The notes beneath the pieces are model-generated. The model saw only the letters and a list, made by a program, of their open reading frames with translations, was not told the origin of the DNA and made no database searches. The translations under genes were made by a program, and so were the position numbers. A stretch of DNA of 11,586 bases from Kiloniellales bacterium. Lineage in GTDB: Bacteria > Pseudomonadota > Alphaproteobacteria > Kiloniellales > JAKSBE01. The stretch is from contig JASJAL010000248.1 in assembly GCA_030067055.1 (NCBI GenBank), positions 1-11,586 of the forward strand. The letters are read 5' to 3'. Of this stretch, positions 6,960 to 11,586 are shown piece after piece. The stretch's first letter is position 1. Each line of letters begins with the position of its first letter.

Positions 6960-7385
6960 GTGCCGCTGCCGATGACCGTCTTCGATCGCTTCTGCCGGGC
7001 CTTGGCAATGCCCCTGGCCTTGGTCGTTCTCTTTGTTTCCCTACCGATCAACGTGGCTCAGGGCGCAATGGTCACGACCGACCAGGTTCTGGCCGAGAGC
7101 CAGACCGAGTCGGACCGGGCGCGCGTGCTCGATTTCCTGGCCCGGGAGGATGTGCGGCAGCAGATCGAGGCCTTCGGGGTCGATCCGGACGAGGCAGCCC
7201 TCCGGGTGCAGAGCCTTTCCGACGTGGAGATCGCGAAAATCGTCCATCAGATGGACCAGGAACCGGCGGGTCAGAGTACTGTCTTGGTCATCCTTGGCGC
7301 CGTGATTCTGATTATCTTCCTGATCTTCATCATCACGGACTTGACCGGGGCAACCGACGTCTTTCCCTTTATCAATCCAATCTGA
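6960..7385 (+). CDS. PA2779-family small membrane protein
   Basis: The protein has 141 residues from GTG 6960, or 137 from ATG 6972. GGAGG at 6943-6947 is rather far from either start, so the start is uncertain. The N-terminus has a hydrophobic signal-like stretch ending INVAQGAMV, with plausible cleavage after AQG or QGA. The middle is predicted soluble and helical, with the family-like REDVRQQIEAFGVDPDEAALRVQSLSDVEI segment split across residues of about 60-90. A strong membrane helix (STVLVILGAVILIIFLIFII) lies near residues 108-127, followed by a short tail. Expected topology: periplasmic domain anchored near the C-terminus in the inner membrane. Family membership is recalled from sequence pattern and from the next gene being PA2778-like, the order seen in other proteobacteria. 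No biochemical function is known to me. Confidence 0.8.
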   Translation: MPLPMTVFDRFCRALAMPLALVVLFVSLPINVAQGAMVTTDQVLAESQTESDRARVLDFLAREDVRQQIEAFGVDPDEAALRVQSLSDVEIAKIVHQMDQEPAGQSTVLVILGAVILIIFLIFIITDLTGATDVFPFINPI

Positions 7386-7399
7386 GGACGGTGCCCTGG

Positions 7400-7415
7400 C
7401 CCGAGATGCCTCGGG
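7400..7415 (+). other. Intercistronic hairpin CCCGAG-ATGC-CTCGGG
   Basis: A perfect 6-bp stem with a tetraloop starts 15 bases after the PA2779-like stop. An outer GCC/GGC pair may extend it across small internal loops. It is not followed by T residues, so an RNA-stability or attenuation role between the two genes is more likely than full termination. Confidence 0.35.
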
Positions 7416-7538
7416 AAGGCGCGGAATTAACTGACCTCTCCGCGCGAACATCGATCTGGACGGCAGGCCCCGATGTCCCTAGAGACGTCTAAACACACGA
7501 GGCTCCCGCCAAGGTCTCGACTCCCCGGACCCGAGCGA

Positions 7539-8489
7539 ATGGAATTTCGCAGGGCCAGAAGGCCTGGTCGAACGGTCCGCCGGCTAGCTGTCATGGTGCT
7601 TGCCGCTGGACTGGCCGGCTGCGCAGCGACGCAGACCGAACAACTTCTTGAGCAGCCGGGCGACCTGCCGCCGCAGGCGGAAATTGCGGAGGTGCCATTC
7701 TTCCCGCAGGAGCGCTACCACTGCGGTCCGGCGGCACTTGCCATGGTGCTGGCCTGGTCCGGGCTTCCGGTGACGGCGGAGGATCTGGTGTCGCAGGTTT
7801 ACACGCCCGGGCGCGAAGGCACGCTCCGCAGCGACATCTTGAGCGGATCCCGCCGCAACGGACGATTGGCGGTCGAGGTCCGGCAGCTGGAAGCGCTGCT
7901 CTCTGAAATCGCGGCAGGGCATCCGGTCCTGGTTTTTCAGAACCTCGGGCTCGACGTCTTGCCTCAATGGCACTTCGCCGTCGCGGTCGGATACGACCTG
8001 CGCGGCCCAACGATCATCCTCCATTCCGGCACCGAGGCCAGGCGGAGCGTTGCCCTGGCGACCTTCGAGCGGACCTGGCGGCGCGGTGACTTCTGGGCGC
8101 TGGCCGTGCTGGCGCCCGATCAAATTCCCGTGAGCGCAGGCCAGAGGGACGTGGTTGAAGCCGCCGCCGGGCTCGAACGGGCCGGGCAACTGTCCGAGGC
8201 CGAGACCGCCTACACGACCGCGCTCGCCCGCTGGCCGGAGAGCCATACCGCTCTCATGGGGTTGGGTAATACGCGCTTCGCGAGAAAGGATGCCACAGGC
8301 GCTGAGGCCGCCTATCGGAGAGCGATCGAGCTGCGCCCAAGCGCGGCGGAGGCCTGGAACAACCTCGCCTATGCCTTGAAGGCGCTCGGCCGCCGGTCCG
8401 AGGCAATCTCCGCTGCTCAACGGGCAGTTGCGCTGGGAGACGCTCGGACGTCGCGCTATCGAGACAGCCTGGAGGAGATCAGGGAGTAA
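7539..8489 (+). CDS. PA2778-family lipoprotein: C39-like cysteine peptidase with TPRs
   Basis: ATG 7539 gives 316 residues with an ordinary lipoprotein signal: basic MEFRRARRPGRTVRR, then LAVMVLAAGLAGC with the lipobox Cys28. The frame is also open from ATG 7473, preceded by GGCAGG, but that adds 22 residues ahead of the signal. The peptidase domain covers about residues 48-205. QERYHCGPAALAMVL carries the probable nucleophile Cys62 with its CGPAAL context, and PQWHFAVAVGYD carries the probable catalytic His145. LHSGTE follows, where C39-like enzymes place the third residue. Residues about 215-310 contain tetratricopeptide repeats (AETAYTTALARWPES, AEAAYRRAIELRPSAAEAW, AISAAQRAVAL). It should be lipid-anchored and face the periplasm. 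The gene follows the PA2779-like one, suggesting a functional pair. The substrate is unknown; C39 relatives that cut double-glycine leaders belong to ABC exporters, and no ATPase domain is present here. Confidence 0.85.
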   Translation: MEFRRARRPGRTVRRLAVMVLAAGLAGCAATQTEQLLEQPGDLPPQAEIAEVPFFPQERYHCGPAALAMVLAWSGLPVTAEDLVSQVYTPGREGTLRSDILSGSRRNGRLAVEVRQLEALLSEIAAGHPVLVFQNLGLDVLPQWHFAVAVGYDLRGPTIILHSGTEARRSVALATFERTWRRGDFWALAVLAPDQIPVSAGQRDVVEAAAGLERAGQLSEAETAYTTALARWPESHTALMGLGNTRFARKDATGAEAAYRRAIELRPSAAEAWNNLAYALKALGRRSEAISAAQRAVALGDARTSRYRDSLEEIRE

Positions 8490-8545
8490 TTTCGGCTCGG
8501 GTCGAGTCGACCTGCACGGTGATTCCTGATCCATCTCAGAATGTT

Positions 8546-8592
8546 AGAGCCTGATCGCTTCACACTCAGCTGGTGTGAAGCGATCAGGCTCT
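8546..8592. repeat. Perfect 20-bp-stem palindrome, probable dispersed intergenic repeat
   Basis: The arms at 8546-8565 (AGAGCCTGATCGCTTCACAC) and 8573-8592 are exact reverse complements around a 7-base loop TCAGCTG. It lies between the stop codons of two convergent genes. Outer bases of the form AGAGC-TGATC / GATCA-GCTCT resemble palindromic units scattered between genes in other alphaproteobacteria (recalled, not searched). It could also stop transcription from both sides, though no T-run follows on either strand. Confidence 0.75.
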
Positions 8593-8604
8593 CGATGGTG
8601 GCCC

Positions 8605-8621
8605 GTGAGCTGCCAGCTCAC
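8605..8621. repeat. Second palindrome GTGAGCTG-C-CAGCTCAC
   Basis: Perfect 8-base arms surround one central base, 12 bases after the larger palindrome and 35 bases before the stop codon of the minus-strand gene. It could be part of the same repeat element or a separate site. Confidence 0.5.
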
Positions 8622-8655
8622 TGAGTCGGGTTTGCGTAGTATTGTGGGCGCGGCT

Positions 8656-9003
8656 TTAGACGGCTTCACTCATACGGCACGCACCGGCAGCCGGGGGCCA
8701 TTCCGGCAGGGCCTCGATCACCTCTGGAAAACTCGGGCCCTCCGCCAGCAAGTTCTGGCCATAGAGCGGACAGCAGTAGGAGAGGACGTAGGTTCCACCC
8801 AAGCGTTTCAATTTAAAGACTGTTTCGCCCTCGGGTTCGCTTAGAATCTCGGCGTAGGCATCACCGCCGTCGCTCCTAAGGTGGGCAAGGTGCCCGGCAA
8901 TGCCGCGGCTGAGGCGCCGGCGGCAGATCGTCTCGAGGGCGTCGATGTCTTCTCGCGAGAGGCCGTTGGGGTCCAGGGTAGTCAGGACCATTGCCGCGGT
9001 CAT
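8656..9003 (-). CDS. Hypothetical protein, 115 residues
   Basis: I do not recognise this family. It is likely a real gene because the minus-strand start ATG (9003-9001) is preceded by GGAGGT (9012-9007) 3 bases upstream, a near-ideal Shine-Dalgarno sequence, and no other good gene occupies the region. The product looks soluble, without signal peptide or membrane segment. A helical Arg/His-containing part (about residues 15-45) is followed by strands around ETVFKLKRLGGTYVLSYCC and then CPLYGQNLLAEGPSFPEVIEALP. It has four Cys: one near residue 27, the adjacent pair near 77-78, and one near 108. Adjacent cysteines could bind metal or form disulfides, but no standard motif is seen. It converges on the PA2778-like gene and is divergent from the ABC importer genes. 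Confidence 0.65.
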   Translation of the reverse strand: MTAAMVLTTLDPNGLSREDIDALETICRRRLSRGIAGHLAHLRSDGGDAYAEILSEPEGETVFKLKRLGGTYVLSYCCPLYGQNLLAEGPSFPEVIEALPEWPPAAGACRMSEAV

Positions 9004-9053
9004 GTCACCTCCGTCGTGAATTCGTTCTGCAACAGTGCTCTCTAACGGGTGCC

Positions 9054-9082
9054 ATTGTAGGTTGAAAAATTTTCCTTAGGAA
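9054..9082 (-). promoter_or_regulatory. Weak candidate promoter for the minus-strand hypothetical gene
   Basis: Read on the minus strand, TACAAT (9059-9054) is a good -10 element about 50 bases before the ATG. The matching -35 at 17-base spacing is TTCCTA (9082-9077), a poor match. That -35 overlaps a small palindrome TTCCT-T-AGGAA (9072-9082), which could be a regulator site. Confidence 0.3.
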
Positions 9083-9225
9083 GGTGTTAAAGCTGTGTCT
9101 TCGAACGCTGCCTGGATCCACAGGACGACGAAAGAGCATCGCTGACGGAGAGTCTGCGTGTTGGTTGCCCCGATCGCCGTGCCGAAGAATCTGCAACACT
9201 CAATAATATAAGTAAATTAGTAATT

Positions 9226-9235
9226 CCCCTAGGGG
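9226..9235. promoter_or_regulatory. CCCCTAGGGG palindrome, probable activator site for the ABC importer promoter
   Basis: A perfect 10-bp palindrome stands at the end of an AT-rich tract. The sequence TGGTATGCG at 9257-9265 has the form of an extended -10 (TG-N-TAT...). It would start transcription near 9272, placing the palindrome centre (9230.5) close to -41.5, the usual position for an activator that overlaps the -35. No TTGACA-like -35 is seen, consistent with activator dependence. A LuxR/GerE-type response regulator is a guess from the site's shape. Confidence 0.45.
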
Positions 9236-9419
9236 TGGTAAGCTTTCGTCAACATCTGGTATGCGGCTCTTTTTGTCATTACGACGACATCCAGTCTGCC
9301 AAAAGGGACTCCACCTTTCGCCCGGGCTCACGTAGCATCCGCGCCGGGGTATCCGGGCCGAAGCCATCGGTTGCGGCGGCACCTCGGGAGAGCCGGCAGA
9401 GATCGGCCAGATAAGAATA

Positions 9420-9442
9420 GGCGCCGGCCGGAAAGCCGCGCC
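9420..9442 (+). other. GC-rich hairpin directly upstream of the ABC ATPase ribosome binding site
   Basis: GGCG-(C)-CGGC pairs with GCCG-CGCC around a CGGAAA loop, with one bulged C. It ends 6 bases before the AGGGA ribosome binding site (9449-9453). It could influence translation of a gene that also starts with TTG, or may simply be local GC-rich structure. Confidence 0.3.
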
Positions 9443-9458
9443 TGGGGCAGGGACGATT

Positions 9459-10568
9459 TTGGACGCCAAATCCACGTCACACGGCGAAGACGCCATCGTG
9501 CGCTTCGAGCGAGTGCAGAAGAGCTATGACGGCACCTTGCTCGTGGTCAAGGATCTCGACCTTGCGGTCCAGCGGGGCGAGTTTTTGACGCTGCTCGGAC
9601 CCTCGGGTTCGGGTAAGACCACGGTCCTGATGATGCTGGCTGGCTTCGAGACGGCGACCCACGGCGGCATCTTTCTGAACGGCGAGCCGATCAACAACGT
9701 GCCGCCGCACAAGCGCGGGATCGGCATGGTGTTCCAGAACTACGCCCTGTTTCCCCACATGTCCGTCGCCGAGAACCTGGCCTTTCCGCTGGAGGTGCGG
9801 CGAATCTCCAAGGCCGGGATCGAGGAGAAGGTCCGCCGCGCGCTGGAAATGGTGCGCCTTGGCGGCTTCGAGCACCGCCGGCCGGGTCAGCTGTCCGGCG
9901 GCCAGCAACAGCGCGTCGCTGTCGCCCGGGCCCTGGTCTTCGAACCGGATCTGGTCCTGATGGACGAGCCCTTGGGCGCCCTGGACAAGAATCTCCGCGA
10001 AGAGATGCAGTACGAGATCAAGCACATCCACGAGAACCTGGGCGTTAGCATGGTCTATGTCACCCACGACCAGTCTGAAGCGCTGACGATGTCTAACCGG
10101 ATCGCCGTGTTCAATGACGGCCGGATCCAGCAGCTCGCGGCGCCGGACGACCTCTACGAGCGCCCGGAGAACGCCTTCGTCGCTCAGTTCATTGGCGAGA
10201 ACAACCGATTGAACGGCCAGGTCAGCCAGCTCAACGGAGTTTCCTGCTTGGTCGACCTCGACGATGACGGCGGCAGGGTCGAGGCCTTGGCGGTCAAGGT
10301 CGCCGGAGAGAAGGAGCGTACGACCTTGTCGCTGCGCCCGGAACGGGTTGCCATCAATCCAGAGGAGGGGGCCCTTCCAAACATATTCGAGGCCCGCGTT
10401 CAGGAGTTGATCTACCTGGGCGACCACATCCGGACTCGGGTGAACCTCTGCGGCAAGGACGATTTCATCATCAAGGTTCCCAACGCTCAGGGCCATGCCA
10501 CGCTACGCGAAGGCGAGACGGTGCGTGTCGGCTGGGCGCTGGAGGATTGCAGGGCGTTGGATGCCTGA
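9459..10568 (+). CDS. ABC transporter ATP-binding protein, PotA-like (polyamine-type importer)
   Basis: This 369-residue ATPase would power import of the ligand bound by the downstream periplasmic protein. TTG 9459 is preceded by AGGGA (9449-9453) at 5-base spacing; no ATG is available before the conserved core, and GTG 9498 is an alternative. Motifs: Walker A GPSGSGKT (residues 47-54), Q-loop Gln93 in [11 protein letters not shown], signature LSGGQQQR (145-152), Walker B LVLMDEP (165-171), D-loop GALD, and switch His203 in VTHDQSEA. Residues from about 275 form a TOBE-type regulatory domain ([10 protein letters not shown]). Length and layout match PotA and related spermidine/putrescine-type ATPases rather than amino-acid transporters, which are about 100 residues shorter. 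The binding protein gene follows after 131 bases, and permease genes are expected beyond the window. The exact substrate is not determined. Confidence 0.92.
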   Translation: MDAKSTSHGEDAIVRFERVQKSYDGTLLVVKDLDLAVQRGEFLTLLGPSGSGKTTVLMMLAGFETATHGGIFLNGEPINNVPPHKRGIGMVFQNYALFPHMSVAENLAFPLEVRRISKAGIEEKVRRALEMVRLGGFEHRRPGQLSGGQQQRVAVARALVFEPDLVLMDEPLGALDKNLREEMQYEIKHIHENLGVSMVYVTHDQSEALTMSNRIAVFNDGRIQQLAAPDDLYERPENAFVAQFIGENNRLNGQVSQLNGVSCLVDLDDDGGRVEALAVKVAGEKERTTLSLRPERVAINPEEGALPNIFEARVQELIYLGDHIRTRVNLCGKDDFIIKVPNAQGHATLREGETVRVGWALEDCRALDA

Positions 10569-10699
10569 AGGGGAGAAGCGTGCCTGCGATAGCGCGCGTC
10601 CCATGACCGGGGACGAGCTAAAGCGCATGAAGGGACTTGGGGGAGAGCGTGGGGTCCGGTACGACCCGGCCCCGGTATCAGATTGGGAGTTTGCGACAC

Positions 10700-11586
10700 A
10701 TGAAACTTGAACTGAAGAAATTTAGCCTGACCATCGCCGGGGTCTCGGCCTTGGGCCTCCTGGCGGCCACGCCGGCACTGTCGGCCGACAGCCTGACCGT
10801 GGTGTCCTGGGGCGGCGCCTACACCAAGAGCCAGGTCGAGGCCTATCACAAGCCATACACCGAGAAGACCGGCACCAAGATCTTGTCGGAGAACTACAAC
10901 GGCGGCTTGGCCGAGATCAAAGCCCAGGTCGACGCTGGCAGCGTCAACTGGGACCTCGTCGATCTGGAACTCGCGGACGTGGTGCGCGGCTGCGACGAAG
11001 GCTTGCTGGAGCCTCTGAACCTTGAGGCCCTGCCCGCATCGCCGGACGGCAAGTCCGCGAGCGATGACTTCATCGCCGGAACGCTGCACGAATGTGGGGT
11101 TGCGACCATCATCTGGTCGACGATCTATGCCTACGACGATACCAAGTTCTCCGGTGCCAAGCCGACCGGCATCGCCGACTTCTTCGATACCGGGAAGTTC
11201 CCGGGCAAGCGCGGCATGCGGAAGTCGCCGAAGGTCAATCTCGAGTTTGCCCTGATGGCGGATGGCGTGCCCTCGAACAAGGTCTACGAAGTGCTGGCCA
11301 CGCCCGAAGGCGTCGACCGCGCCTTTGCCAAGCTCGACAGCATCAAGGACGATGTCGTCTGGTGGGAAGCCGGAGCCCAGCCGCCGCAGCTGCTGGCGGA
11401 CGGCGAGGTCGCCATGACCACTGCCTACAACGGCCGGATCTTCAATGCCCAAGCGGAGGAGAGTAAGCCCTTCGTCATCGTTTGGGACGGCCAGGTCTGG
11501 GACATCGACCTCTGGGGCATTCCCAAGGGCTCGAAGAACAAGGACGCGGCCATGGAGTTCATCAAGTTCTCCACGGACACCCAGCG
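10700..11586 (+). CDS. Periplasmic substrate-binding protein of a polyamine-type ABC importer (3' truncated)
   Basis: The frame is open from ATG 10700 to the window end (295 codons), so the 3' end is missing; relatives are about 340-350 residues. GGGAG at 10685-10689 is the likely ribosome binding site, at somewhat long spacing (10 bases). A Sec signal peptide is clear: basic MKLELKKF, hydrophobic core, and cleavage after ALSA (about residue 29). The mature protein starts with SLTVVSWGGAYTKSQVEAY, typical of PotD-like or Fe-type extracellular solute-binding proteins. WWEAGAQPPQLLADGEVAMTTAYNGR and DLWGIPKGSKNKDAAMEFIKF are the later conserved regions of this family. The 131-base gap after the ATPase gene holds a small stem (10652-10667, GGGTC/GACCC), perhaps allowing different expression levels. 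Spermidine, putrescine or another small cation is likely, but the ligand is not fixed by the sequence. Confidence 0.9.
   Translation, partial: MKLELKKFSLTIAGVSALGLLAATPALSADSLTVVSWGGAYTKSQVEAYHKPYTEKTGTKILSENYNGGLAEIKAQVDAGSVNWDLVDLELADVVRGCDEGLLEPLNLEALPASPDGKSASDDFIAGTLHECGVATIIWSTIYAYDDTKFSGAKPTGIADFFDTGKFPGKRGMRKSPKVNLEFALMADGVPSNKVYEVLATPEGVDRAFAKLDSIKDDVVWWEAGAQPPQLLADGEVAMTTAYNGRIFNAQAEESKPFVIVWDGQVWDIDLWGIPKGSKNKDAAMEFIKFSTDTQ

Larger units (their letters stand above)
9013..9458. other. Divergent regulatory region before the ABC importer genes
   Basis: No credible gene is present. It lies between the minus-strand hypothetical gene and the plus-strand ABC ATPase. From left to right it holds the TACAAT candidate, the TTCCT-T-AGGAA palindrome, an AT-rich part at 9200-9225, the CCCCTAGGGG palindrome, a possible extended -10 at 9257-9265, a GC-rich presumed leader, and a hairpin at 9420-9442 just before the ATPase start. 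Confidence 0.6.

Noticed and set aside
6794..7492. 232-codon plus-strand frame overlapping the PA2779-like gene
   Set aside because: It has low-complexity Gly/Arg/Pro-rich content in another frame, while the PA2779 frame has a signal sequence, family pattern and membrane helix.
8546..8621. CRISPR-like or attachment-site interpretation of the palindromes
   Set aside because: There is no repeat-spacer periodicity, no flanking direct repeat that I can see, and no tRNA, integrase or cas gene nearby.
8575..8844. 89-codon plus-strand frame starting inside the palindrome
   Set aside because: It runs antisense to the minus-strand gene that has the good ribosome binding site, starts within the repeat arm, and has no recognisable features.
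9200..9496. 98-codon minus-strand frame across the importer promoter region
   Set aside because: It overlaps the ATPase start and the palindrome, its start codon lies inside the ATPase coding sequence, and it resembles no protein family.
9477..10496. 339-codon minus-strand frame opposite the ABC ATPase gene
   Set aside because: The plus strand carries every ABC ATPase motif in order, and the antisense product has only compositional features.

Overview
The window reads as the chromosome of a GC-rich alphaproteobacterium, most likely a marine or soil Rhodospirillales-type organism. This is inferred from codon usage, the FabI and acetate kinase subtypes, the DUF3141 cluster, and an intergenic palindrome resembling those scattered through alphaproteobacterial genomes. 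There are no tRNA or rRNA genes, CRISPR arrays, transposases or integrases, and no sharp change in composition. The intergenic stretches at about 900-1250 and 9040-9300 are visibly more AT-rich than the genes.

Layout: (1) 2-670, the 3' end of a V/A-type ATPase catalytic subunit A gene, cut by the left edge, followed by a terminator-like hairpin. (2) 671-1252, a long non-coding stretch with two inverted repeats. (3) 1253-6645, a tight four-gene operon: a DUF3141 protein with a PhaC-like Cys-Asp-His hydrolase core, a phosphate acetyl/butyryltransferase, an acetate-type acyl kinase, and a FabI-type enoyl reductase. (4) 6960-8489, a PA2779-family small membrane protein followed by a PA2778-family lipoprotein with a C39-like cysteine peptidase domain and TPRs. 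(5) 8546-8621, two adjacent palindromes between convergent genes, the larger with a perfect 20-bp stem. (6) 8656-9003, minus strand, an unrecognised small protein with a very good ribosome binding site. (7) 9013-9458, a regulatory stretch with a CCCCTAGGGG palindrome. (8) 9459-11586, a polyamine-type ABC importer: the PotA-like ATPase, then a periplasmic binding protein that runs off the right edge.

The most interesting system is the four-gene operon. FabI would reduce an enoyl thioester with NAD(P)H. The phosphotransacylase and kinase interconvert acyl-CoA, acyl phosphate and free acid with ATP. The PhaC-like enzyme would act on acyl thioesters or polyhydroxyalkanoate. Together they could form an acyl-CoA/redox/ATP balancing module, or a route feeding free acids into thioesters. 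Each enzyme family is known, but the joint role is inference. The PA2779/PA2778 pair is a second conserved but functionally undescribed unit, possibly a peptidase with its membrane partner or substrate.
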